Position numbers and translations under genes: made by a program. This document shows, piece after piece, positions 7,923 to 17,493 of a stretch of 64,000 nt of DNA. Position 1 is the first letter of the stretch; every line of letters starts with the position of its first letter. This DNA is from Actinoplanes oblitus (GTDB lineage Bacteria > Actinomycetota > Actinomycetes > Mycobacteriales > Micromonosporaceae). A model generated the notes under the pieces. It was given only the letters and a program-made list of their open reading frames with translations. It was not told the origin of the DNA and made no database searches. The stretch covers positions 1,999,501-2,063,500 of the forward strand of contig NZ_CP126980.1 of assembly GCF_030252345.1 (NCBI RefSeq). The letters are read 5' to 3'.

Positions 7923-7983
7923 CGGATCCGGCCGCCGTGCGGTATCCGTCGGATCCGCGAGCCGTGACGGATCCGGCCGCCGT
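7907..7983. repeat. 32-bp direct repeat spanning the acVLRF1 stop
   Basis: Copies at 7907-7938 and 7952-7983 differ at one base. The first contains the end of the gene (I-R-E-P-stop). The second, 45 bases later, duplicates it in non-coding sequence and supplies the left arm of the following terminator. Confidence 0.8.
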
Positions 7984-8013
7984 CCCGCGCCAGGTGCGGG
8001 TCGGCGGCCGGAT
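7971..8013. terminator. Bidirectional terminator hairpin
   Basis: Arms ATCCGGCCGCCG and CGGCGGCCGGAT pair perfectly over 12 bp, with an inner CCCGC/GCGGG stem. It lies between the convergent acVLRF1 and zinc-protease genes and can serve both. Confidence 0.75.
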
Positions 8014-8031
8014 GTCTCTGGGCCGGAGCGG

Positions 8032-8961
8032 TCAGTCGCCCTCGTTCACCGCGCCCGGCGCGAACGTGTCGCACCGGGTCGGGTCGCCCGAGTCGTAGCC
8101 GGTCCGGAACCACTTCTGCCGGTCCGCGGACGTGCCGTGGGTGAACTCCTTCGGGTTGACCGTACCGCCGCCACGCTGCTGCAGGGTGTCGTCACCGATC
8201 TGCCCGGCGGTCTGGATGCCCTCCTGGATGTCCTGGTCGGTCAGGCTCTTGAAGATCTTGTTGCCCTTGGCGTCGGTGGTGCCGGTCGCGCCCTTCGCCC
8301 AGGCCCCGGCGTAGCAGTCGGCCTGCAGCTCCAGCCGGACCGACTGCAGGTTGGCCGAGTCCGGATCGGACTGTTGCGCCTGCCGCATCTTGGCCTCGGT
8401 GCCGAGCAGGTCCTGCACGTGGTGACCGTACTCGTGGGCGAGCACGTACGGCTGGGCGAACTCGCCCGGCGCGCCCAGCTCCTTGGCCAGCTGCTGATAG
8501 AAGGTCAGGTCGATGTAGACCTTGTTGTCGGCCGGGCAGTAGAACGGGCCAACACCGGAGTCGGCGGCGCCGCAGCCGGTGTTCACCCGGTTCGCGAAGA
8601 TCTTCGTGACCGACTTCTGGTACTGCTTGTCGAAGGCCTTGGGCAGCTCGGTGGCCCAGTACGCCTGGATGGAGTTGATGTAGAGCACGTTCCGGCAGTC
8701 CAGCTGCTTGGTCGCGTCCCCCTGCTTGCACTCGTTGGTGATGTTGGTGTTGTCGCTGTTCGACGAGCCGCCGCCACCACCCAGGTTGTTCACCCCGAAG
8801 TAGCCACCGACCAGCACCAGCAGCACGGTGATGATGATCCCGGTGAGGCCGCCGCCACCAATCGGGATGGGCAGGCCGCCGAAGCCGCCTCCGCCGCCGC
8901 CCGATCCGCGGGCGTCCTCCACCTGACTGGTGTCGATCTCGGCGTTCTCATTGAGTTCCAT
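8032..8961 (-). CDS. Neutral zinc metallopeptidase (YpfJ/PF04228 family)
   Basis: 309 residues, starting at the ATG at 8961 that has CAGGAGGACGGC directly upstream. Order: acidic N-terminus, Gly-rich stretch, one membrane segment near residues 40-56, an Asn/Ser linker, then the peptidase domain. His176-Glu-Tyr-Gly-His180 is the HExxH zinc site, in the family phrase VLAHEYGHHVQ. Cysteines at about 78, 89, 130 and 142 may form disulfides outside the membrane. It is therefore likely a membrane-anchored extracytoplasmic protease of unknown substrate, transcribed divergently from the ABC-F gene. Confidence 0.9.
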   Translation of the reverse strand: MELNENAEIDTSQVEDARGSGGGGGGFGGLPIPIGGGGLTGIIITVLLVLVGGYFGVNNLGGGGGSSNSDNTNITNECKQGDATKQLDCRNVLYINSIQAYWATELPKAFDKQYQKSVTKIFANRVNTGCGAADSGVGPFYCPADNKVYIDLTFYQQLAKELGAPGEFAQPYVLAHEYGHHVQDLLGTEAKMRQAQQSDPDSANLQSVRLELQADCYAGAWAKGATGTTDAKGNKIFKSLTDQDIQEGIQTAGQIGDDTLQQRGGGTVNPKEFTHGTSADRQKWFRTGYDSGDPTRCDTFAPGAVNEGD

Positions 8962-9138
8962 GCCGTCCTCCTGCGCCACGGTTGCACCGCGTGTACCCGA
9001 TGATCTTGCTGCCTAATCGGTTGGGAGGTGCTCCCGCCACCCGGGTAGTATGGCCCGGTGCTGCTCCGCGAAGGCTGACCTGCCGATTTCCCAGTTGCGC
9101 CCCGAGTCAGCCCGATCCCCGAGAGCGAGAAGCCTTTA
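8962..9138. promoter_or_regulatory. Divergent promoter region, zinc protease / ABC-F
   Basis: 177 bases separate two divergent starts. On the plus strand TAGTAT (9046-9051) is a fair -10 box, with TTGGGA 19 bases upstream. GGGAGGTGCTCCC (9023-9035) is a palindrome overlapping this -35 and could be an operator. The box assignment is by eye. Confidence 0.35.
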
Positions 9139-10743
<1,605 letters not shown>

Positions 10744-11188
10744 CCCGCACCCTGGGGAGCGCGGCGCGGAGATCCAGGATCATCGGCATCGTCAGTTGTC
10801 AACTGGTGCCCACACAGACAGTGCGATGTTCGGGCGTTTGCGGGCAGGTCGGACTTGCTCCCGTACGCGCCCGACGTCCCGCACAGGGTGTGCACAGTCG
10901 GTGCACAGGCTGGTCGGGCGGTACCCGGCGGGTGCCCCTCGATCGAGTGTTTCTGCAGGTGATCGATGGTCTTGGTGAGCCTGGCGGTGCGCCGTCGACG
11001 CGCCGGAAATACCGCTCCAGGCGACGTCAGCAAACTGTCTGACATTGATGCACTTGGTAACCGTCAAGTTCCTGACAGTAATAAATGGGCACGTTCTTCG
11101 ACGCGAGATGCCTGGCGCATGATCGTTGGAGGCGGTGTAATAGGTGGGACCGTATCTGACCGCACTGTCTGCGACGTGAGGATTCAAG
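10744..11188. promoter_or_regulatory. Non-coding stretch before the small HTH gene
   Basis: No credible gene in 445 bases. CAGTTGTCAACTG (10793-10805) is a palindrome; GTGCACAG occurs twice 11 bases apart near 10897-10915; and ACTGTC...GACAGT arms (about 11034-11080) enclose an inner ACTTG/CAAGT pair. TAATAA near 11082 could be a -10 box, with TTGGTA 19 bases upstream. This is an unusually long, AT-richer leader for a 75-residue protein. Confidence 0.4.
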
Positions 11189-11416
11189 ATGGCAGCCACT
11201 GGCACAGCTACCAGTACTGAGAAGGGTCGTCGAATCGTCGGTAGCGAGCGGCAGTCGCTCGCCAAGGACCTGGTGAAGCGTTACACCTCGGGCGAGAGCA
11301 TCCGGGCGCTCGCCGCTTCCACCGGCCGTTCCTATGGATTCGTCCACCGCGTGCTCACCGAGTCCGGCGTGCAGTTGCGCCAGCGTGGCGGCGCCCGCCG
11401 TCGCAAGAAGGCGTGA
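11189..11416 (+). CDS. Small helix-turn-helix DNA-binding protein
   Basis: 75 residues, strongly basic at the end (RQRGGARRRKKA). The middle, SIRALAASTGRSYGFVHRVL, is a complete helix-turn-helix of the type conserved in actinobacteria in a protein of about 70 residues with nothing else attached. It is probably an abundant DNA-binding regulator. The stop overlaps the start of echA (GTGA), so the two are co-translated, and ABC-F lies upstream in the same direction. The target is unknown. Confidence 0.85.
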   Translation: MAATGTATSTEKGRRIVGSERQSLAKDLVKRYTSGESIRALAASTGRSYGFVHRVLTESGVQLRQRGGARRRKKA

Positions 11417-12213
11417 CGTCCGACAACGCCGGGCCGGTATCCGCGGAAGCTACCGACGAGGTAGGCGTTCGCTACGAACAGGCCGGGCCGGTCGCAACGG
11501 TGACGTTGTGCCGGCCCGACGTTCTCAATGCACAGACTCCGGCCATGTGGGCGGAGCTCGGCGACATTTCCCGGAAATTGCCCGGCGACGTCCGCGTCGT
11601 CATTGTGCGAGCCGAAGGCCGCGCGTTTTCCGCTGGCCTGGATCTGTCAGTCGCCCGTGGCGACGGCGATTCTTCACTGGCTCGTCTGGCACAGTTGTCC
11701 GCCGCCGAGACCGCCGATCGGATCGCGGGCTTCCAGGCCGCGTTCACCTGGTTGCGCAGTCCGTCCATCGTGTCCATAGCGGCGGTGCAGGGCCATGCGA
11801 TAGGCGCCGGGTTCCAACTCGCACTGAACTGCGACATGCGTGTTCTCGCCGATGACGCACGATTCTCCATGGCGGAGGTCACTCTCGGTCTGGTGCCCGA
11901 CCTGGGCGGGACGAAACGGCTCACCGAGCTGGTCGGGCCGTCCCGGGCGCTGGAGATCTGTGTGACCGGCCGGCGGATCCCGGCCGACGAGGCCGATCGG
12001 CTGGGCCTGGCCACCGCTGTGGTGCCGCGGGCCGAGCTGGACGCGGCGGTCGCCGACCTGACCGCCGCCATCCTGGCCGGTGACCCGGGCGCGGTGGCCG
12101 AGATCAAGGGCCTGCTGGCCGGGGCGCTCGGCCGTTCCTACCCGGATCAGGACCGCGCCGAGCGGGAGGCACAGACCCGCCGGCTCGCCGAGTTGCTGGG
12201 CAGCGGGGAATAA
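11413..12213 (+). CDS. Enoyl-CoA hydratase/isomerase family protein
   Basis: 266 residues from the GTG overlapping the preceding stop. It has the crotonase fold, with the oxyanion-hole segment AFSAGLDLS and the phrase GHAIGAGFQLALNCD. The second catalytic glutamate is kept in MAEVTLGLVPDLGGTKRL. At the first catalytic position (Glu144 of rat hydratase, usually G-x-E-L) the residue is Gln, and Asp follows the LVP motif. A plain hydratase reaction is thus less certain than isomerase or other crotonase chemistry. A hairpin that also covers the next gene's ribosome site follows. Confidence 0.85.
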   Translation: MTSDNAGPVSAEATDEVGVRYEQAGPVATVTLCRPDVLNAQTPAMWAELGDISRKLPGDVRVVIVRAEGRAFSAGLDLSVARGDGDSSLARLAQLSAAETADRIAGFQAAFTWLRSPSIVSIAAVQGHAIGAGFQLALNCDMRVLADDARFSMAEVTLGLVPDLGGTKRLTELVGPSRALEICVTGRRIPADEADRLGLATAVVPRAELDAAVADLTAAILAGDPGAVAEIKGLLAGALGRSYPDQDRAEREAQTRRLAELLGSGE

Positions 12214-12226
12214 GGAATAGCGGCCC

Positions 12227-12268
12227 CACCTCTCGGGTTGTCGTAGTCGCCGCGACACCCGGGAGGTG
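12227..12268 (+). promoter_or_regulatory. Hairpin covering the ABC exporter ribosome site
   Basis: Arm CACCTCTCGGGTTGTCG pairs with CGACACCCGGGAGGTG over 16 bp with one bulged T; the loop is TAGTCGCCG. The right arm contains GGGAGG, the only Shine-Dalgarno sequence of the gene starting at 12278. It could be the terminator of echA, a translational switch, or both. There is no T-run. Confidence 0.6.
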
Positions 12269-12277
12269 CGGAACCAG

Positions 12278-14215
12278 ATGAGCATGACCAGCTGGAACAT
12301 GCTGCGGTCGATCCAGAGCGCCGACAAGGTGGCGAAACATCAGGTCAAGCCGGGGACCACCCGGCGGATCGTGACGTTCGCCGAGCCGTACCGGCGCGAC
12401 ATCGCGGTGTTCCTGCTCGCCGTGGTCTTCGACGCCGCGATCGGGGTGGCCACCCCGCTGCTGGCCGGCGACGTGGTGAACACGATCACCCGCGGTGGCA
12501 GCGAGGCGGCCGCCACCGTGATCCGGATCGCCCTGTTCATCGCCGGGCTGGCGATCGCCGACGCGCTGCTGTCCCTGGCCCAGCGGTGGTACTCGGCGCG
12601 GATCGGCGAGGGGATCATCCTCGACCTGCGTACCCGGGTCTACGACCACGTGCAGCGGATGCCGTTGCAGTTCTTCACCCGGACCCAGACCGGCGCCCTG
12701 GTCAGCCGGCTCAACAACGACGTGGTCGGCGCGCAGCGGGCGTTCACCTCGACGCTGTCCGGGGTGCTCAGCAACGTCATCCAGCTGGTGCTCACCGCCG
12801 CGGTGATGTTCACCCTGTCCTGGCCGATCACCGTGCTGTCGCTGCTGCTCCTGCCGGTCTTCATCATCCCGGCGCGGCGCGTCGGCGCCCGGCTCGCCGA
12901 GATCACCCGGGAGTCGTACAACCTCGACGCCACGATGAACGCGACGATGACCGAGCGGTTCAACGTCTCCGGCGCGCTGCTGGTCAAGCTGTTCGGCAGG
13001 CCCGACGCGGAGGCCGCCCGGTTCGGCGAGCGAGCCGCGCGGGTCCGGGACATCGGCGTGCAACAGGCGATGTTCTCCCGCACCTTCTTCGTCGCGATGC
13101 TGCTGGTCGCGTCGCTGGCGCAGGCGCTGACGTACGGCCTGGGCGGCTGGCTCGCCGTCCGTGGCGACGTCTCGGCCGGCACCGTCGTCACCCTGGCGCT
13201 GCTGCTCACCCGGCTCTACGGCCCGCTGACCGCGCTCAGCAACGTCCGGGTCGACGTGATGAGCGCGCTGGTCTCCTTCGACCGGGTCTTCGAGGTGCTC
13301 GACCTGGCACCGGGCATCGCCGAGCAACCGGACGCCACCCCGATCCCGGCGGGCGCCGGCCGGATCGAGTTCCGCGACGTGCGGTTCCGTTACCCGAGCG
13401 CGTCCGAGGTCTCGCTGGCCACCCTGGAGGACGTCAGCACGCTGGACCGGACCGAGAACACGCCGGTCCTGCACGGCGTCGACTTCACCGTCGAGCCGGG
13501 GCAGCTGGTCGCGCTGGTCGGCCCGTCCGGCGCCGGCAAGTCGACGACCTCGATGCTGGTCTCCCGGATCTACGACGTCACCGGCGGCGCGGTGCTGGTC
13601 GGTGGTGTCGACGTGCGGGACGCGACGCTCGACTCGCTGCGCGACACGGTCGGCGTGGTCACCCAGGACTCGCACCTGTTCCACGAGACCATCAAGGAGA
13701 ATCTACGGTACGCCCGGCCCGCCGCCACCGAGGACGAGATGTGGGCGGCCCTGGACGGCGCGCAGGTCGGTGACCTGGTCCGGGCGTTGCCGGACGGCCT
13801 GGACACGGTGGTGGGGGAGCGCGGCTACCGCTTCTCCGGCGGGGAGAAGCAGCGCATCGCGATCGCCCGGCTGCTGCTCAAGCAGCCGTCGATCGTGATC
13901 CTCGACGAGGCCACCGCACACCTGGACAGCGAGTCCGAGGCGGCGGTGCAGCGGGCCCTGTCGGTGGCCCTGGAGAATCGGACGGCGCTGGTCATCGCGC
14001 ACCGGCTGTCGACCATCCGGGAGGCCGACCAGATCCTGGTGCTCGACCGCGGCCGGGTGGTGGAGCGCGGCACGCACGAGTCGCTGGTCGCGGCCGGCGG
14101 GCTGTACGCCGACCTGTACCGCACCCAGTTCGCCGCGGCGTCACCGGCGTCCCCGCCGTTCGCCGACGACGACGTCGAGATCGTCACGGTGCCGGCCGGG
14201 ACCGTGGAGCCGTAG
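12278..14215 (+). CDS. ABC exporter, fused membrane and ATPase domains
   Basis: 645 residues from the ATG at 12278 (GGGAGG 11 bases upstream; ATG at 12284 is also possible). This is a half-transporter of the MsbA/MdlB type: six membrane segments in residues 40-330, then the ATPase domain with GPSGAGKST, the signature FSGGEKQR, Walker B IVILDEATAHLD and the H-loop His in VIAHRLST. Such proteins dimerise and export lipids, peptides or drugs. Its last 32 bases overlap the convergent mug gene. Confidence 0.9.
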   Translation: MSMTSWNMLRSIQSADKVAKHQVKPGTTRRIVTFAEPYRRDIAVFLLAVVFDAAIGVATPLLAGDVVNTITRGGSEAAATVIRIALFIAGLAIADALLSLAQRWYSARIGEGIILDLRTRVYDHVQRMPLQFFTRTQTGALVSRLNNDVVGAQRAFTSTLSGVLSNVIQLVLTAAVMFTLSWPITVLSLLLLPVFIIPARRVGARLAEITRESYNLDATMNATMTERFNVSGALLVKLFGRPDAEAARFGERAARVRDIGVQQAMFSRTFFVAMLLVASLAQALTYGLGGWLAVRGDVSAGTVVTLALLLTRLYGPLTALSNVRVDVMSALVSFDRVFEVLDLAPGIAEQPDATPIPAGAGRIEFRDVRFRYPSASEVSLATLEDVSTLDRTENTPVLHGVDFTVEPGQLVALVGPSGAGKSTTSMLVSRIYDVTGGAVLVGGVDVRDATLDSLRDTVGVVTQDSHLFHETIKENLRYARPAATEDEMWAALDGAQVGDLVRALPDGLDTVVGERGYRFSGGEKQRIAIARLLLKQPSIVILDEATAHLDSESEAAVQRALSVALENRTALVIAHRLSTIREADQILVLDRGRVVERGTHESLVAAGGLYADLYRTQFAAASPASPPFADDDVEIVTVPAGTVEP

Positions 14216-14747
14216 CGGCCTCCCGCAGGGCGGTGAACTCGCGGATCAGGTCGGGGAGCTGGAAGTGGGCGTTCAGGCCGCTGGGGTTCGGCAGCACCCA
14301 GACCGGGACGCCACCCACCTCGTCCGGCTGCGGGCCGATCCTGGCCCGGGGACGGGCGAAGGCGGTCCGGTAGGCGGTGACACCCAGCACGGCCAGGAAA
14401 CGGGGCTGCTCGCGGCGTACCAAAGCAGTCAGCACCTGGCCCCCGGCGGTCAGCTCGCCGGGGGAGAGCTCGTCGGCGCGGGCCGTGGCCCGCGCGACGA
14501 CGTTGGTGATGCCGAGACCGAGCGCGGGCAGCAGGTGCTGCTCGGCCGGGCGCAGCAGGCGGTCGGTGAAGCCGGCGCCGTGCAGCGTCGGCCAGAACCG
14601 GTTGCCCGGCCGGGCGAAGTGGTGGCCGGTCGCGGCCGAGTAGAGACTCGGGTTGATCCCGGAGAAGAGCACCCGCAGGTCCGGACCGATCAGGTCGGGG
14701 ATGGTCCGGCCGACGGCCGCGGCGACCTCCGCGGCGCTCGGCTTCAC
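14184..14747 (-). CDS. mug: G/U mismatch-specific DNA glycosylase
   Basis: 187 residues from a GTG that overlaps the SDR stop (GTGA). Motif 1, GINPSLYSAATGHHFARPGN, matches the catalytic Asn loop of Mug/TDG, and motif 2, NPSGLNAHF, is the DNA-intercalating NPSGLS loop. It removes uracil or thymine from G-mispairs formed by deamination, an important task in a genome this GC-rich. It is downstream of the SDR gene in one transcript. Its 3' end overlaps the ABC exporter on the other strand by 32 bases. Confidence 0.9.
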   Translation of the reverse strand: MKPSAAEVAAAVGRTIPDLIGPDLRVLFSGINPSLYSAATGHHFARPGNRFWPTLHGAGFTDRLLRPAEQHLLPALGLGITNVVARATARADELSPGELTAGGQVLTALVRREQPRFLAVLGVTAYRTAFARPRARIGPQPDEVGGVPVWVLPNPSGLNAHFQLPDLIREFTALREAATAPRSRPAP

Positions 14748-15505
14748 AGGGTGCGCAGCGCGCCGCCGTCGATCGGCACGACGCAGCCCGTCACGTAGCC
14801 CGCGGCGGGGGAGAGCAGGAACGCCGCCACCCGGCCGAACTCCGGCGGCTCGCCGATCCGCCGCACCGGGATCGCCGCCGACACCTCGGCCGCCGCCGTC
14901 GCCGGGTCGCCGGTGGCCTGGAAGAGCTCCCGGTTCCGGTCGGTCATGAAGCGGCCGGGCAGCAGGCCCAGCACCCGGATGCCGCGCGGACCGTACTCGT
15001 CGGCCATGTCCTTGGCGGCCATCGCCAGGCCGGGGCGCAGCCCGCTGGAGATGCCCAGCCCGGACAGCGGCGTCTTCACCGACGTGGAGAGCACCAGGCC
15101 GATCGCGCCACCCTCGGGCAGTGCCGCAGCGAACGTGCGGGCCGCCCGGATCGACCCCAGGAAGACCGTCTCGAACGCGGCCCGCCACTGGTCGTCGCTC
15201 ATGCTGCCGGCCGTGCCCGGCGTGGGGCCGCCCACCGAGATCAGCGCGCCGTCCAGCCGGCCGAACCGCTCGGTGGCGACGTCCACCAGCTCACGCGGGG
15301 TGCCGGGGTCGGCCAGGTCGGCGGTCACCCCGGCGACCCGCGGCCCGCCGCCGAGCTCGGCCACCGCGTCGGCGACCTTGTCACCGTCGCGAGAGGAGAT
15401 CACCACCCGGGCACCGTCGGCGACGAGGGCCTGCGCGGTGGCGAAGCCGAGTCCGCGCGAGGCGCCGGTGAGGATGAAGACGCGATCAGCCAGCCCGAGA
15501 TCCAT
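14744..15505 (-). CDS. Short-chain dehydrogenase/reductase, divergent type
   Basis: 253 residues from the ATG at 15505. The Rossmann motif TGASRGLG is at 13-20 and the cofactor-side Asp in TADLADP is present. The active site differs from the norm: after the conserved Ser in LSTSVKTP, the YxxxK position reads S-S-G-L-R-P and only the later Lys (AMAAKDMADEYG) aligns. A subgroup of FabG-like SDRs shares this Ser/Asn substitution. It probably still binds NAD(P), but its reaction is uncertain. It lies between the XRE gene (5 bases) and mug (overlap), so the three form one minus-strand transcript. Confidence 0.85.
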   Translation of the reverse strand: MDLGLADRVFILTGASRGLGFATAQALVADGARVVISSRDGDKVADAVAELGGGPRVAGVTADLADPGTPRELVDVATERFGRLDGALISVGGPTPGTAGSMSDDQWRAAFETVFLGSIRAARTFAAALPEGGAIGLVLSTSVKTPLSGLGISSGLRPGLAMAAKDMADEYGPRGIRVLGLLPGRFMTDRNRELFQATGDPATAAAEVSAAIPVRRIGEPPEFGRVAAFLLSPAAGYVTGCVVPIDGGALRTL

Positions 15506-15510
15506 GCGAC

Positions 15511-16254
15511 CTATCTTCCCAGAGCGGCGGCGGTGGCCGCGTCCGCCGGGAGGAACGCCTCGATCGCCAGCTCGGAGAGGGTCACGTCGCGCGGGGTGCC
15601 GAGGACCGAGGTGATGCTGAAGAAGTTCAGTCCGGCGTACCGCAGCGGAACCACGACACCGTCCGCCCCGCCGGTCAGCTCGCCACCCGGGTACTCGCTC
15701 ATCTCCGCGTGCAGCTCGCGCAGCACCGGGTCGCCGGTCGCGGTCGCCTGCCGGTCCAGGCGGTGCAGCAGGTGGGTGCGCCACTCGGCGAGGTTCTCGG
15801 TCCGGGGCGCCAGGCCACGCGGATGCAGCGCCAGCCGCAGCACGTTGACCGGTGGCTCCAGCAGCTCGGGCGCGCAGTCCCCGGTGAACCGGCTGATCGC
15901 GTCGTTGGCGTCCACCATGGTCCAGTGCCTGTCGATCAGCACCGCCGGGCAGGGCCCGTGCCCGGCCAGCACCTGCCGCAGGCCGGACAGCACCACCGCG
16001 AGTGGCGGACCGTCCAGGTCGGACTCCGAGTAGGCGGGCGCGAAACCGCCGGCCAGCAGCAGCTCATTGCGCTGGCGCAACGGCACGTCGAGCTCCTCGG
16101 CCAGCCGCAGGATCATCTCCCGGGTCGGCCGTGACCGCCCGGTCTCCACGAAGGACAGGTGCCGGGCCGAGACGCCCGCCCGGCCGGAGAGGTCCAGCTG
16201 GCTCAGCCGCCGCTCGTCCCGCCAACTCCGCAACAGCTGTCCCACAGCGCTCAT
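15511..16254 (-). CDS. XRE-family regulator with MmyB-like ligand domain
   Basis: 247 residues from ATG. Residues 1-65 are an XRE helix-turn-helix (RRLSQLDLSGRAGVSARHLS, then FVETGRSRPT). The rest is the PAS-like MmyB domain that binds fatty-acid-like ligands in known members, recognisable from DRHWTMVDAN and the repeated Leu/Arg helices. MmyB-type regulators often control a divergent dehydrogenase. Here it is transcribed with an SDR and divergently from an NTF2-like gene. ATTACC half-sites in the shared gap are its likely operator. Confidence 0.88.
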   Translation of the reverse strand: MSAVGQLLRSWRDERRLSQLDLSGRAGVSARHLSFVETGRSRPTREMILRLAEELDVPLRQRNELLLAGGFAPAYSESDLDGPPLAVVLSGLRQVLAGHGPCPAVLIDRHWTMVDANDAISRFTGDCAPELLEPPVNVLRLALHPRGLAPRTENLAEWRTHLLHRLDRQATATGDPVLRELHAEMSEYPGGELTGGADGVVVPLRYAGLNFFSITSVLGTPRDVTLSELAIEAFLPADAATAAALGR

Positions 16255-16289
16255 GGTGGCCAGATTAGGCGGCCGGCCGGGGCAGCGGC

Positions 16290-16319
16290 ATTACCCCTGA
16301 GGTAATCGCCGGGATTACC
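16290..16319. promoter_or_regulatory. ATTACC operator-like repeats
   Basis: ATTACC (16290-16295) and its inverse GGTAAT (16301-16306) form a 17-base palindrome around CCTGA. A third ATTACC lies at 16314-16319. They sit 36-65 bases upstream of the XRE start and 56-85 before the NTF2-like start, where a divergent operator is expected. Confidence 0.55.
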
Positions 16320-16374
16320 CCGCGGCGGCAGGCTGAGTCCCGTCAGCGAGACACACCGATGAGGGGACGAGACG

Positions 16375-16740
16375 ATGAGCGACTTCGACACCATGGTCGA
16401 CCGGTACCTGGCGGTCTGGAACGAGACCGACGAGGCCGCCCGGCAGGCGGCGATCGCCGACCTGTTCGCCGAGGAGGTGCGCTATGTCGACCCGATCGCC
16501 GCGGTCCGGGGCCGGGAGCAGCTGAGCGGGCTGATCGGCGCGGTGCAGCAGCAGTTCCCGGGGCTGGTGTTCGGGCCGGGCGGGACCGTCGACGCGCACC
16601 ACGACCAGGTGCGGTTCACCTGGCACCTGGGCCGGCCCGGGGAGGAGCCGCTGGTGATCGGATTCGACGTGGCCGAGCGGGACGACGCCGGGCGGATTCA
16701 CCAGGTGCTCGGCTTCATCGACAAGGCCCCGGCGGCCTGA
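16375..16740 (+). CDS. SnoaL/NTF2-like small protein
   Basis: 121 residues from ATG. It opens with a long helix (FDTMVDRYLAVWNETD) followed by LFAEEVRYVDPIAAVRGREQL and strands ending IHQVLGFIDKAPA, a cone-shaped NTF2/SnoaL fold. Such proteins are isomerases, hydratases or ligand carriers. The Tyr-Val-Asp triplet in VRYVDP occupies the usual pocket position. It is divergent from the XRE regulator with ATTACC repeats between, so it is probably a target of that regulator. Two tandem hairpins follow. Confidence 0.82.
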   Translation: MSDFDTMVDRYLAVWNETDEAARQAAIADLFAEEVRYVDPIAAVRGREQLSGLIGAVQQQFPGLVFGPGGTVDAHHDQVRFTWHLGRPGEEPLVIGFDVAERDDAGRIHQVLGFIDKAPAA

Positions 16741-16752
16741 TGCCGCGTGCCG

Positions 16753-16867
16753 GCTGGTCGTCACGGTTGTCTCGGGGGACTGGAGGGCACCGTGAGGACC
16801 AGCTGGGTGCGGGCTGGCTGGCTGTCACGGTTGTCTCGGGGGACTGGAGGGGACCGTGAGGACCAGC
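16753..16867. repeat. Two tandem 64-bp hairpin repeats between convergent genes
   Basis: Copy 1 (16753-16803): GCTGGTC and CACGGT pair with ACCGTG and GACCAGC around a G-rich loop. Copy 2 (16817-16867) is 64 bases on and nearly identical. It lies between the NTF2-like gene and the convergent acnR-like gene. The core GTGAGG(G)NACCGTGAGGACCAGC recurs in the 63-bp arrays at 46.4 and 59.8 kb. Confidence 0.8.
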
Positions 16868-16876
16868 CGGGGGCGG

Positions 16877-17455
16877 TCAGTGGCGGCGGACCGCGTCCTC
16901 CACCAGGTCCAGCACGCGGGCCAGGTCGCCCGGCGGCCGGCCGGTGGCCAGGTGCAGCACCAGGCCGTCATAGGCCAGCTCGAGGAACTGGGTGAGCACG
17001 TCGACCGGGACGTCCTTGCGCAGCACGCCGGCCTCGCCCTGCCGCTGCAGCCGCTCGCGGGTGGCGTCGGCGATGGCGGCCGAGCGCTGCGCCCACCGCT
17101 TGGCGAACGCCGGGTCGGTGCGCAGCCGGTGGGAGACCTCGAGCTGGGTGCCGAGCCAGCCGGCGGTGTCGCCGTCGCTGGTGCCGGCCCGATCGAGCAG
17201 GTCGCGCATCACCTGCACCAGGCCATTGCGGGTGACGGTCGCCACCATGGTCGCCGCGTCGTCCTCGGCGACGGCGAGGAACAGCGACTCCTTGTCACGA
17301 AAATGGTGGAAAATCGCGCCCCGGGACATGCCCGTCGCCTCCTCCAGGCGGCGGACCGTGGCCCCCTCGTAGCCGAACCGCGCGAAACAGCCGCGGGCCG
17401 CCGTGAGGATCTCGTGGCGGCGGGCGTCGAGCTGGTCCTGGCTTACCCTGGGCAC
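16877..17455 (-). CDS. acnR: TetR-family repressor, AcnR-like
   Basis: 192 residues from GTG. The N-terminal TetR helix-turn-helix contains GYEGATVRRLEEATGMSRGA followed by IFHHFRDKESLF, very close to what I recall of AcnR, the repressor of aconitase in corynebacteria. The C-terminal ligand domain is all-helical. In corynebacteria acnR adjoins acn; here aconitase lies 3.3 kb away in the same direction. A palindrome in front of this gene has a near copy at the acn promoter. AcnR identity rests on motif memory and context. Confidence 0.75.
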   Translation of the reverse strand: MPRVSQDQLDARRHEILTAARGCFARFGYEGATVRRLEEATGMSRGAIFHHFRDKESLFLAVAEDDAATMVATVTRNGLVQVMRDLLDRAGTSDGDTAGWLGTQLEVSHRLRTDPAFAKRWAQRSAAIADATRERLQRQGEAGVLRKDVPVDVLTQFLELAYDGLVLHLATGRPPGDLARVLDLVEDAVRRH

Positions 17456-17493
17456 GCCGCTGATCGTGTCATGTGGCCCCGCGTTCTTGCAAT

